Origin: DASUPK01 sp963695805
GTDB taxonomy: Bacteria; Actinomycetota; Thermoleophilia; Solirubrobacterales; 70-9
Length of the DNA: 64,000 nt
NCBI GenBank assembly: GCA_963695805.1
Contig: CAVOHV010000001.1
Location: 62,001-126,000, forward strand
Reading direction: 5' to 3'
Part shown: piece by piece, positions 8,202 through 16,198 of the stretch
Layout of the letters: each line of letters begins with the position of its first letter
How positions within the stretch are numbered: the first letter of the stretch is position 1
Notes under the pieces: model-generated
The model's input: the letters and a program-made list of their open reading frames with translations, nothing else
Databases searched by the model: none
What the model was told of the DNA's origin: nothing
Position numbers and translations under genes: made by a program

Positions 8202-9443
8202 ATGAACGACCAACCCCAGAGCAGCGGCAGTCGCGTGGTGATTGTGGGCGGCGGGGTCGCAGGTCTTGAGGCGCTGCTCGCACTGCACGACCTGGCCGGT
8301 GAGCATGCCGAGCTCACCCTGGTCTCGCAGTCACCCGACTTCCTATACAAGCCCCTGTTGGTGGAGGAGCCGTTTGGCGTGGGGCCGGCGGAGTGGCACG
8401 AGCTCGCGCCGCTCGCGGAAGAGCAGGGAACCCGCTTCGTGGGCCAATCAGTCGGCGCTGTCAACACAGACGCGCATGTGGTCGAGCTCGACGACGGCTC
8501 CGAGCTCGAGTACGACCAGCTGGTCGTCTGTGCTGGGGGCCGCTACAAGCCGGCTTTCGATCAGGCGACCACCTTCCCCTCAGGCGGACGTGAGCCGTAC
8601 CGGGCCGACGAAGTCCTGGATCGGGCGGCGGGGAAGGATCATCGGATGGCCTTCGTCGTTCCGTACGGCGTCACCTGGTCGCTGCCGCTGTACGAGATCG
8701 CCCTGATGACACAGCGCCGGGCGGCCGATCGGAGGCTCGACGTCAAAATCGCGATAGTGACACCGGAATCCGCTCCCCTTGCCATATTCGGGCCAGCGGC
8801 CAGCGCGGCTGTCGGAGAGTTGCTCGACGCCCGTGGGATCGACTTCTTCCCGAGCTCCACCGTGCGCGAGCTCGGCGATGCCGGAATCAAGCTCAGTCCC
8901 GGCAATCGGGCACTGGGCCCGGCCGAGGTGGTCGCCTTGCCGCTGATGGAGGGACCGGCGATCCACGGCCTGCCCGCTGATGACAAGGGCTTCATCCCGA
9001 TCGACGATCACGCCCGAGTAAAAGGTGTCCATGACGTCTACGCGGCGGGCGACGGGACGACGTTCCCGATCAAGCAGGGCGGCCTCGCTACCCAGCAGGC
9101 CGATGCCGCCGCCGAGGATATCGCCCACCGCTTGGGCGCCGCTGTCGAGCCGGAGCCATTCCGGCCGGTGCTGCGCGGCAAGCTGTTGACTGGCGACGAG
9201 TCGGTCAACCTCCGCACCGATGTCGCGGGTGGGGGCGGCGAAGGCCAGGCCTCGCCGGACATACTCTGGTGGCCTCCGCACAAGATCAGCGCCCGGTACC
9301 TGGCGCCCTTCCTCGACCGCGGCGCGGTCCACGAGGAGCCGGAGCCGCCGCGTCGCTCCCTCGACGTGGAGGTCGCCTTTCCCAAAGAGTGGCACGAGGA
9401 GCCAATGGCCCTCGACCCCTACGAGCCGCCCAACGTCGAGTAA
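8202..9443 (+). CDS. FAD-dependent pyridine nucleotide oxidoreductase (NDH-2/SQR-like), intact paralog
   Basis: A 413-residue flavoprotein, the intact paralog of 4277-5488. It has VVIVGGGVAGLEALLALHD at the N-terminus, LVVCAGGRYKPA near 120, YAAGDGTTFPIKQGGLATQQADAAAE near 285, and a C-terminal acidic/amphipathic segment FPKEWHEEPMALD. Only one cysteine is present, so the sulfide:quinone-reductase disulfide mechanism is absent. It probably oxidises NAD(P)H or another donor at the membrane face and passes electrons to quinone, but the acceptor is not shown. The ATG at 8202 follows GAGGAAGGA, a strong ribosome-binding site. It lies 75 bp after the NRAMP-like gene and may belong to the same metal/redox operon. 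Confidence 0.87.
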   Translation: MNDQPQSSGSRVVIVGGGVAGLEALLALHDLAGEHAELTLVSQSPDFLYKPLLVEEPFGVGPAEWHELAPLAEEQGTRFVGQSVGAVNTDAHVVELDDGSELEYDQLVVCAGGRYKPAFDQATTFPSGGREPYRADEVLDRAAGKDHRMAFVVPYGVTWSLPLYEIALMTQRRAADRRLDVKIAIVTPESAPLAIFGPAASAAVGELLDARGIDFFPSSTVRELGDAGIKLSPGNRALGPAEVVALPLMEGPAIHGLPADDKGFIPIDDHARVKGVHDVYAAGDGTTFPIKQGGLATQQADAAAEDIAHRLGAAVEPEPFRPVLRGKLLTGDESVNLRTDVAGGGGEGQASPDILWWPPHKISARYLAPFLDRGAVHEEPEPPRRSLDVEVAFPKEWHEEPMALDPYEPPNVE

Positions 9444-9473
9444 GCCTTCACCGCCGTGATCAGTACGACCAAT

Positions 9474-9611
9474 TCAGACGGCGAGGTCCCGCCGCTCGAA
9501 CAGCCATCCTCCGATCACGGCGAGCAGGCCAGCCGCCACGACGACGCCGAGAAACGACCACGGGTCGATGCCATCCTCGATGGCATTCCCGTAGTACCGG
9601 AAGATCGAGGC
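9474..9611 (-). pseudogene. Remnant of an ABC-2-type permease C-terminus
   Basis: On the minus strand a short frame reads a polar segment (YYGNAIEDGIDP), then one hydrophobic helix (FLGVVVAAGLLAVIGGWLF) and ends in ERRDLAV. A last helix followed by WxFERRDL is the usual end of actinobacterial ABC-2 permeases. No further permease sequence is found upstream, where the frame runs into the end of the DUF2090 gene. I read this as a decayed gene end. The alternative is a chance membrane-like frame. Confidence 0.45.
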
Positions 9612-9612
9612 A

Positions 9613-10536
9613 TTAGGCCGAATCGGCTGCTGCAGCCGTGTATACCTCGATGAAGCGGAGGTAGCTGTCGGCAATCTGCGACGCGGCATCCTCGCGGGAG
9701 AGGGAGCCTTCGATCCAGCCCTTCAGCGGATCGCCCCAGATCGACCGACCGATTGCGAAGCCGACGTAGCCTTCGACCGGGGCTCCCTGGCGAAGCCAAT
9801 GATCGACCTTGTCGTTATCGGCACCGCGGCCAAGTACAACGCAGACGACGCCATCGCGGCCGCCCTCGCGGCATTGGGCAGCGATTCGCTCGCAGTCGGC
9901 ACGCTCGTCGACGCCTTCAATCTTCCAGATGTCGGACTCGATTCCGGCGTCCTGCAATTCACGGATCGCGCGGATCATCAGGTCGGGGCGCAGCTCGGCG
10001 TCGTAGCGATCGGAGTCACCATCCACCGAGGCGAGCTGGTTCTCCTCCGCCGGCACCAGCAACTCGAAGAGGAGCTTGCGATCGTGCTCGTGTAGCCAGT
10101 CCGAGAGGCGTCGCAGGCGCTCGGCCTGGCGCCGGTTCATCTCCGAGTCGCCATCGGGGTTGTAGCGGACGAGCACCTTCGAGAAGTTGGGGTCGTAGCG
10201 CTCGATGTGGGCGCCGAAGTCGTCGCCGTACTCGAAGTCAAACTCCTTCTGGCCGCTCTTCTCCACCGGCATCGCGAGCTTGATGCCGCGGGCCTTGGCC
10301 TGCTGGGGCACCTCGGTCGGGCCCCCGAACCGCTCGTCCACGAGCGCCCCGGTTGCCGACGGGTCGGCGCCGCGCGCGAGCGCCGTTTCGATGCCCTCGA
10401 AGATCAGATGCTTGCCCTCCGCGAAGCGCTGGTTGTCCTCGGCGGTGGGATCGCCGTCGACACCGAACCGCCTCGTGAATGATCCGCGGTGATCGAACGC
10501 GAGGATGTAGAGGCTGCCGCTGTAGCCAAGGTCCAT
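9613..10536 (-). CDS. DUF2090-type aldolase-like protein (IolC C-terminal domain homolog)
   Basis: A 307-residue TIM-barrel-like protein resembling the DUF2090 domain, which occurs fused to IolC (5-dehydro-2-deoxygluconokinase) or alone. It is related to class I-type sugar-phosphate aldolases. Visible features are LYILAFDHRGSF at the N-terminus (family LAFDHR), the strand KLLFELLVPA near 155, and DIWKIEGVD near 205, with an Asp/Lys pair that could be catalytic. YVGFAIGRSIWGDPL near 270 is a phosphate-binding-type Gly-rich loop. ATG 10536 was preferred over TTG 10548. No inositol genes are nearby, so the substrate is unknown. Confidence 0.75.
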   Translation of the reverse strand: MDLGYSGSLYILAFDHRGSFTRRFGVDGDPTAEDNQRFAEGKHLIFEGIETALARGADPSATGALVDERFGGPTEVPQQAKARGIKLAMPVEKSGQKEFDFEYGDDFGAHIERYDPNFSKVLVRYNPDGDSEMNRRQAERLRRLSDWLHEHDRKLLFELLVPAEENQLASVDGDSDRYDAELRPDLMIRAIRELQDAGIESDIWKIEGVDERADCERIAAQCREGGRDGVVCVVLGRGADNDKVDHWLRQGAPVEGYVGFAIGRSIWGDPLKGWIEGSLSREDAASQIADSYLRFIEVYTAAAADSA

Positions 10537-10548
10537 GAGCTCAGGCAA

Positions 10549-10966
10549 ACCGTTTCGTTCGGATTGCTACTACGGACCCTGGATTGTCCAGCATCCGCCG
10601 GGCTCGCACTGCGCGCTCGATCGCCGGTCAAGCGGTGCGCTCCGAGCGCCGCGTAGTGGAAAGGATCCCGATTTCGCCATCGTGGCAGCGGACGATGGCA
10701 TGCCGATGCCGCTGGAAGGGCCGGTCGACCACCCGGACCGGCGAAGCCGATCCTTTCATGCGAAGTGCCGTTTCTCGTCCGAAGCGAAGCCTTCTGAAAC
10801 ACCGCACTTAGGCGACGCAACCGAACCTCCTAGGTGGAAAACCCCTAAACAGATCCAGTGGTACTCGCCGATGCCTGGAGTCTCGGCGAAGCGGAAGGTA
10901 GGACGGAGTCGATGAGGATGGCGCCGATGCACGGCGCGGGCCCACCCGAAGGCGATGGAGACCGAA
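10549..10966. other. Intergenic region between divergent genes, with two hairpins
   Basis: No convincing coding sequence is seen in these 418 bases upstream of both the DUF2090 gene and the cupredoxin gene. Two inverted repeats stand out: an 8-bp stem with 8-nt loop at 10676-10699 (GCCATCGT / ACGATGGC), and a 7-bp stem at 10865-10889 (TCGCCGA / TCGGCGA) about 80 bp before the cupredoxin start. They could be operators or leader structures; nothing else supports either role. GGAG at 10957-10960 is the cupredoxin ribosome-binding site. Confidence 0.4.
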
Positions 10967-11557
10967 ATGAACCCGCGAGAGACGGACAGACCGGAGCGGC
11001 GGAGGGAAGGCGATCGTAGGTTCTTCGTCCGGCTGTTCGGCTTCCTTGCCGGCCTCTTGATGCTGGGCCTGATCGCCATCGCCTACGTGATCGGCTTCAG
11101 CAACGGCAAGGACGAGGGGCGCAAGGTGCAGCCGGCCGCTGCGCAGGTCTCAACCACCGAGACTCAGGCCGCTCAGCCGCCCTCAACCACCTCCGCGAGC
11201 GCCTCCGATGGCAAGGCGCTTCAGATCACGATGAGCGACGACTTCTTCACTCCTAAGGATGCGAGCGCCAAGGCTGGGTCGGTGACGATCAGCACCCCCA
11301 ACACAGGGCAGCTTGTACATGAGATGGTGCTGGCGAAGACGGAAGCCGACCCCTCCAAGCTGCCGACCACCCCAGACGGAAGCGTCGATGAGGCGAAGCT
11401 CGAGTCTGCCGGACAGGACGCGGGAGAGATTGCCGACGTGGCGCCCGGAGGAACGAAGAAAGGGACATTCAAGCTCGCGCCTGGCAGGTACGTGATGTTC
11501 TGCAACGTCCCCGGCCACTACGCGGCGGGCATGTACGGAACGATCACCGCCAAATAG
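10967..11557 (+). CDS. Membrane-anchored cupredoxin (blue copper protein)
   Basis: A 196-residue protein. A basic N-terminus is followed by one helix (about 22-44, ending at SNGKDEGRK) that anchors it outside the membrane, then a Ser/Thr/Gln-rich linker and a cupredoxin domain. Type I copper ligands are visible as His in VHEMVLAK and Cys, His and Met in MFCNVPGHYAAGMYG (about 178-191). It resembles sulfocyanin-like cupredoxins, which carry electrons on the outer face of the membrane. ATG 10967 is chosen over ATG 10955 because GGAG sits 7 bases before it. A strong hairpin follows the gene at 11614. Confidence 0.88.
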   Translation: MNPRETDRPERRREGDRRFFVRLFGFLAGLLMLGLIAIAYVIGFSNGKDEGRKVQPAAAQVSTTETQAAQPPSTTSASASDGKALQITMSDDFFTPKDASAKAGSVTISTPNTGQLVHEMVLAKTEADPSKLPTTPDGSVDEAKLESAGQDAGEIADVAPGGTKKGTFKLAPGRYVMFCNVPGHYAAGMYGTITAK

Positions 11558-11613
11558 GGCGGGCCATCATCCGCGACGGGTACTGCTCCCGGAGGATTGT
11601 GGCGACCGCCTTG

Positions 11614-11639
11614 GTGCCGCTTTCCATGCAAAGCGGCAC
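11614..11639 (+). terminator. Hairpin, probable terminator of the cupredoxin gene
   Basis: Perfect 10-bp inverted repeat (GTGCCGCTTT / AAAGCGGCAC) with a 6-nt loop, 57 bases after the cupredoxin stop. Only a short T run follows, so termination efficiency is uncertain. Confidence 0.6.
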
Positions 11640-11833
11640 TTTCGAAATGGCACCTCAGCTGAGGGGGGGCCGGGTCTGATGCCCTATGTGCTCCAACGAG
11701 ATGCGAGAGGGAGGAGCACTGGTGGGCAACAAAAGGGCAACAGACGGGACGGAGTCCAGCCGAACCCAGACGAACTCGAGTCCCGATATAGAGCCGAATC
11801 CTGAGCCCAGACGAGCTCCGCCGAACTCCCCCT

Positions 11834-11880
11834 GCGGTCTACGAAACCGAACGTCACAGGTTCGAATCCTGTCGGGCGCG
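11834..11880 (+). pseudogene. 3' fragment of tRNA-Arg(ACG)
   Basis: The sequence contains an anticodon loop CTACGAA (anticodon ACG at 11841-11843), most of an anticodon stem (CGGT / ACCG), and a perfect T arm (ACAGG TTCGAAT CCTGT). The 3' acceptor strand CGGGCGC follows. There is no matching 5' half: no D arm (TAGCTCAG type) or 5' acceptor GCGCCCG occurs within 100 bases upstream, where the sequence is unrelated. A tRNA that is intact only from the anticodon stem to the 3' end is the usual product of integrase-mediated recombination at a tRNA attachment site. It is therefore probably an att scar, not a working tRNA. Confidence 0.75.
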
Positions 11881-11963
11881 CTATCTCGGATCGCTTTTGC
11901 GTCGCGGTGGACTGCGAGTAAGAGCAGGGGGCGCGTGCGCCCCGGGCGTGGGACGATCACACC

Positions 11964-13487
11964 GTGACGGCAGCGCCGGATTCTGCCCGCCCCCCGGATT
12001 TCACTGCCCGCGGCGCCGAGGGCACTCTGGCCGAGTTGGATGCGATCGGGTCCGCGGAGCGGGTCCACACGGGTACGTGCACACCGCGGGAGCTAGTCGC
12101 CGCGGCGATCGCGCGCATCGAGGCGGCGAACCCGCGCCTGAACGCCGTCGTGCACGAACGCTTCGAGCGAGCGCTGGCAGAGGCTGACGCGGTCGACATG
12201 TCGGCGCCGTTCGCCGGAGTTCCCTTCCTCTACAAAGACATCGGCGCCTTCGAGGCGGGTGAGCGCGTGACCCTAGGGATGCGGCTGCTGCGCAACCGCG
12301 AAATGCTGGCCCCCTTCGGCAGCAACTACGCCGACCGGATCAGAGCGGCGGGGTTCATCCCGCTCGGGCGGACCAACACGCCCGAGCTCGGTCTTTGCGC
12401 GACGACCGAGCCGCAGGCCTTCGGAGCAACGCACAATCCGTGGGATCCGAGCCGCACGCCGGGCGGCTCGAGCGGCGGCTCCGCGGCCGCCGTCGCCGGC
12501 GGCCTCGTCCCGGTCGCCCACGGCAACGACGGCGGTGGCTCCATCCGGATCCCGGCGGCCGCCTGCGGGCTGGTCGGACTGAAGCCATCGCGAGGACGCA
12601 TCTCCTGGGGCCCCGTCCTCTGGGAGACTGACGCCGGCCTCGCGGTCGAGGGGGTGCTGACGCGAACCGTGCGTGACAGCGCGGCCCTCCTCGATGTGCT
12701 GGCTGGGACCTTCCCGGGTGATCCGTACGCGGCGCCCGCGCCGGGGCGTGCCTGGCGCGAGGAGGTCGGCGCCGACCCTGGGAGGCTTCGTATCGGCATC
12801 CTCGAGCAGGGCCCCGCCGACGCCTGGCGGACCGACCCCGCGTGCGCAGACGCGGTCTGGCGCTGCGCGGCGACCTTGGAGGAGCTCGGGCACGCGATCG
12901 AAGATTCCGCTCCCCAGGCGATCAGCGACGGGTTCTTTGCCGCCGGCTGGCTCGATTGGTGGGCGGTCACGGCAGCCGCCGCCACGATCGCGACGATCGA
13001 GGGTGTGGTCGGGTCCCCAATCCGAGATGGCGACGTGGAGCCCATGACCTGGGCGCTCGCAGAGCGCGGGCGGGCGACCTCGGCGGTCGAGTTCATTCAG
13101 CGGCGCGACGAGCTTGGCACCCTGGCCCGGTTCGCCGCCACCTGGTGGGGCGAGGGATTCGATCTGCTGCTGACCCCGACCGTCCAGGCCCCGGCGCCGG
13201 CCCTCGGTGTGCTCATGGAGGGTGACCCGGCGACCCTGCTCCAGCGACAGCTGCGCTGGTGCCCGCTCACCCCATTCGCCAACGTCAGCGGACAGCCGGC
13301 GATCTCGGTGCCGGTCGACTCCGGCACGGACGCGTTGCCCGTCGGCGTGCAGCTGATCGCCGGGCTCGGACGGGAGGACGTGCTGATGCGCGTCGCGGCG
13401 CAGCTCGAGCGAGCGATGCCCTGGCGAGGGGTGGCGCCGGCTTTCGCTTACGACAAGCTCCCGACGCCCGATCCCCACATACGGTGA
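11964..13487 (+). CDS. Amidase (amidase signature family)
   Basis: A 507-residue amidase-signature enzyme that hydrolyses a carboxamide to acid and ammonia. The Ser-cisSer-Lys triad can be placed: Lys in FLYKDIGAF (about 92), and the Gly/Ser-rich signature TPGGSSGGSAAA (about 164-175) with GNDGGGSIRIPAA supplying the nucleophile. The extended pattern FGATHNPWDPSRTPGG is like that of 6-aminohexanoate-cyclic-dimer hydrolases and other stand-alone amidases, not GatA; no gatB or gatC is nearby. The GTG start at 11964 gives the normal family length. The substrate cannot be told from the sequence. Confidence 0.9.
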   Translation: MTAAPDSARPPDFTARGAEGTLAELDAIGSAERVHTGTCTPRELVAAAIARIEAANPRLNAVVHERFERALAEADAVDMSAPFAGVPFLYKDIGAFEAGERVTLGMRLLRNREMLAPFGSNYADRIRAAGFIPLGRTNTPELGLCATTEPQAFGATHNPWDPSRTPGGSSGGSAAAVAGGLVPVAHGNDGGGSIRIPAAACGLVGLKPSRGRISWGPVLWETDAGLAVEGVLTRTVRDSAALLDVLAGTFPGDPYAAPAPGRAWREEVGADPGRLRIGILEQGPADAWRTDPACADAVWRCAATLEELGHAIEDSAPQAISDGFFAAGWLDWWAVTAAAATIATIEGVVGSPIRDGDVEPMTWALAERGRATSAVEFIQRRDELGTLARFAATWWGEGFDLLLTPTVQAPAPALGVLMEGDPATLLQRQLRWCPLTPFANVSGQPAISVPVDSGTDALPVGVQLIAGLGREDVLMRVAAQLERAMPWRGVAPAFAYDKLPTPDPHIR

Positions 13488-13513
13488 AGGCCATCACACA
13501 GATCACAGGCGTG

Positions 13514-13543
13514 CGAGGACGCGCTAGTGGAACGCGTTCCTCG
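13514..13543. terminator. Hairpin between amidase and aminotransferase genes
   Basis: Imperfect stem (GAGGACGCG / CGCGTTCCTC) containing the perfect 12-bp palindrome GGAACGCGTTCC at 13529-13540, 40 bases after the amidase stop. It could terminate amidase transcription or be an operator for the aminotransferase gene. Confidence 0.4.
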
Positions 13544-13682
13544 ACCCCCTGACTGCGGCTCGTACCCCGCCGTACTCGGCGAGCCACAGCGAGGGCGGCG
13601 AATCGGGCAGGTCCCGCATCTTCGACTCCTGGCGATAGCGTAGTCAGCAGACCGCAGTCCCGGTACCGGGAAGGAGACCGAG

Positions 13683-14924
13683 ATGGAAGCCACGCGGAAT
13701 GCCGGACCCATTCCCGGCATCCAGCCGTACGCGACCCGGGAGGATGCAATTGCGGCGTTCGCCGCCCACGTCAACCGCGGCAAGGCGAACGCTCTGCGTG
13801 CGATGGGCGTCGACATCGTCGTCGGTGAGCGCGAGGGAGCGCGGTTTCGCGACGCCTACAGTGGGCGCTGGTACTGGAACTGCCACTGCAACGGCGGCGT
13901 GTTCAACCTGGGACACCGGTATCCGGCGGCAGTCCGGGCGCTTCGCGACGCGCTGGAGCACCTCGACGTAGGCAACCACCACCTGATCAGCGGCTGGCGC
14001 GCCCGTCTCGGCGCGCAGCTGGCGGAGAGCACGGAGGGGGCGCTGCCTTATGCGATCCTCGCGCCCTCGGGCTCGGAGGCGGTGGATCTCGCGGTGCGCC
14101 TGGCGCGGGCCCACACTCGGCGCGAGGGGATCGTCGCGGCGCTCGGCGCCTACCACGGCCTGGCTGGATTCGGCTGGGCTGCCAGCGATCCGCGCTGGCT
14201 GGAGCCGTTTGGCTTTGGCCCTCCGGGCTTCGTCCACGTCCCATTCAACGACCACGCTGCTCTACGGGAGGTCGTCGACCAGCGGACGGCCGCGGTCATC
14301 CTCGAGGCGATCCCCGCGACGCTTGGCTTCCCGCCACCCGAGCGCGGCTACTTCGAGGCGGTCGCGGCGACCGCCCGGAAACAGGGAGCCCTGCTGATCA
14401 TCGACGAAGTCCAGACGGGACTGGGCCGAACAGGGACCCCGTGGTACTTCCAGCAGGAAGGAGTAGTGCCGGACATCCTGATCACCGGCAAGGGGCTCGG
14501 GGGTGGCGTCTACCCGGTCAGCGCCGCGATGGTGAGCGCAGAGGTGGAGTCGTTCTTCGACGATCACCCATTCGCTTACGTTTCGACCTTCGGGGGAGCC
14601 GAGCTCGGGTGCACGGTGGCGAGTGCTGTGCTTGATGAGGTCATGCGGCCCGACTTCCTCGCCAGGGTCAGCGAGTTGGGGGAGCGATTTGAGAGCGGCC
14701 TTCGCGGCCTTCCGTTGCAGCTCCGCCGGCGCGGCCTGACGATGGGACTCGAGTTCGATGGCGAGGAGGGCGGCGTGATCGCCGCAAAGCGGCTGATCGA
14801 CGCCGGGGTGTTCGCCGTCTTCGCCGAGCATGACCACTCGGTCACCCAGTTCAAGCCTCCCCTGATCCTCACGGACGCCGAGGCGGACAAGGTCATCCAA
14901 ACGGTCGGCGAGGCGCTCGCTTGA
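13683..14924 (+). CDS. Class III (PLP-dependent) aminotransferase
   Basis: A 413-residue fold-type I aminotransferase of the glutamate-1-semialdehyde/ornithine group. Markers are the substrate-side region RDAYSGRWYWNCHCNGGVFNLGH (given in part), the PLP-site segment LIIDEVQTGLGRTG near 240, and the catalytic Lys in ITGKGLGGGVYP near 268. It transfers an amino group between an amino compound and a keto acid; the substrate is unknown. The ribosome-binding site is AAGGAGA, 5 bases before ATG 13683. It ends in a TTGA overlap with the kinase-like gene, so the two are translationally coupled and probably act in the same pathway. Confidence 0.9.
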   Translation: MEATRNAGPIPGIQPYATREDAIAAFAAHVNRGKANALRAMGVDIVVGEREGARFRDAYSGRWYWNCHCNGGVFNLGHRYPAAVRALRDALEHLDVGNHHLISGWRARLGAQLAESTEGALPYAILAPSGSEAVDLAVRLARAHTRREGIVAALGAYHGLAGFGWAASDPRWLEPFGFGPPGFVHVPFNDHAALREVVDQRTAAVILEAIPATLGFPPPERGYFEAVAATARKQGALLIIDEVQTGLGRTGTPWYFQQEGVVPDILITGKGLGGGVYPVSAAMVSAEVESFFDDHPFAYVSTFGGAELGCTVASAVLDEVMRPDFLARVSELGERFESGLRGLPLQLRRRGLTMGLEFDGEEGGVIAAKRLIDAGVFAVFAEHDHSVTQFKPPLILTDAEADKVIQTVGEALA

Positions 14925-15862
14925 CCGGGCCTTCGACCACTGGGGCGGGGGGTGCCGCCGCGGCGCGACCCGTGGCCGCCGGGCTCCCGGACGACGCTCT
15001 TCTCAGCCTCGACGAGCAGGTGGAGGCGGCGCTCGGCGCCGGCGACGAGTCGGCACTCCCGATCCTCGGCTATGGGGAGATCTCCCTGGTGCTCGGCTGG
15101 CCTTCGGAGCAACCCAGGTTCGCCTGCAAGAGGCTCCCGGTCTTCGCCACCCGCTCCGGGTTCAACGCCTACCTGCGCACTCTCGACGCCTACCTCGACG
15201 CGCTGCGGCAAGCTGGGATTAGGGTCGTGCAGACCGAGCTGCGGCCGGTGACCCGAGATGACGGAAGCGTTGCCGGCTACGTGGTGCAGCCGGTCCTGCC
15301 CGCCGAGGACCTGGCTCCGGCCATCCTCGCTCACGAGGACCCCTATCCCGGGCATCCTCTCGTTGCGGCCCTGGTTGGCACGGTTGCAGACGCGGTCAGC
15401 CCGACGGTGGGACTGGATGCGCAGCTCTCCAACTGGACCTGGGACGGCTCCGTACTCACCTACCTCGACGTGTCCACCCCACTGCTGTGGTCCGACGAAG
15501 GCCGCCCGCTGCTCGATCTCGATCTGCTCTCGCGCGCCATCCCCTGGGCGCTGCGGGGAGCGCTGCGGCGACTCGTGGTCCCGGGAATCGTCGAGACCTA
15601 CCACGACCTGCAAAAGGTCTACCTCGACCTCTGCGGGAACCTGGTCAAGGAGCGCCTCGACCGCTGGCTGCCGGTCTTCCTGGAGCAGGTCGCCCGCCGT
15701 CTGGACACCCCTCTCACCGCCGGCGAGGTCCACCGCTACTACCGATCGGATGCCCGGCTGTGGGCGATGCTGCTACGGATCCGTCGGCTCGACCGGGCCT
15801 GGCAGCTGCGCGTCCGGCGCCGGCCGTATCCGTTCCTGCTGCCGGGGGAGATCGAGCGCTGA
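14921..15862 (+). CDS. Kinase-like protein of unknown function (DUF6206-like)
   Basis: A 313-residue protein without a secure family name; it resembles proteins annotated as DUF6206. ILGYGEISLVLGWP and FACKRLPVF (about 47-72) look like a glycine-loop strand and the ATP-site Lys of kinase-fold enzymes. LDAQLSNWTWDG and LTYLDVSTPLL (about 165-190) look like a catalytic loop (D-x3-N) and metal-binding Asp. A small-molecule phosphotransferase activity is therefore possible, but this is inference from motif order. The start TTG overlaps the aminotransferase stop. The C-terminus is rich in Arg and ends with PFLLPGEIER. Confidence 0.55.
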   Translation: MTGPSTTGAGGAAAARPVAAGLPDDALLSLDEQVEAALGAGDESALPILGYGEISLVLGWPSEQPRFACKRLPVFATRSGFNAYLRTLDAYLDALRQAGIRVVQTELRPVTRDDGSVAGYVVQPVLPAEDLAPAILAHEDPYPGHPLVAALVGTVADAVSPTVGLDAQLSNWTWDGSVLTYLDVSTPLLWSDEGRPLLDLDLLSRAIPWALRGALRRLVVPGIVETYHDLQKVYLDLCGNLVKERLDRWLPVFLEQVARRLDTPLTAGEVHRYYRSDARLWAMLLRIRRLDRAWQLRVRRRPYPFLLPGEIER

Positions 15863-16198
15863 CGAAGGTCAGCCCCGGCGACGTAGGCCAACGGGCCGGT
15901 CGCGGCGAAACGCTGCCGGCCTCTGTCGGTATCTCTGACGTACCCCCGGAAACGAGAAGCAGCGGGATTGATACGTACGCTGGCGAGGCGGGGCGGCTAG
16001 CCGGACACCCCCTTCCAAGAAAAGCGACACTCTTGTAGTTCTCTGCTCCGCGCCTCTTTTGGGCGAGAACCGGAACCCCGCCCGCGCCTCTATTTAGGCG
16101 CCGACGAAGGCACCCCACGCCTCAACCGGGAGCTCCTGTCGGTGCCCTTTCTGCAACAGGCTTCCTTCAAGCAGTAGTTGCCGAGCCCCGAGCCTCGG
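15863..16198. other. Intergenic region, convergent ends, two hairpins
   Basis: No gene is supported in these 336 bases between the convergent kinase-like and patatin genes. A 6-bp stem with 6-nt loop (GCGCCT / AGGCGC) lies at 16084-16101. A 9-bp stem with one bulge (GTTGCCGAG / CTCGGtCAAC) at 16177-16203 reaches the patatin stop and may be its terminator. Confidence 0.4.

Noticed and set aside
4277..9443. Sulfide:quinone oxidoreductases
   Set aside because: The cysteines needed for the SQR mechanism are missing in both paralogs.
10549..10915. Plus-strand frame of about 120 codons before the cupredoxin gene
   Set aside because: No ribosome-binding site, no domain, mixed composition; treated as intergenic.
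11834..11880. Functional tRNA-Arg
   Set aside because: No D arm and no 5' acceptor strand; only the 3' half is present.
11964..13487. GatA subunit of the amidotransferase
   Set aside because: No gatB/gatC neighbours, and the signature region is that of stand-alone amidases.
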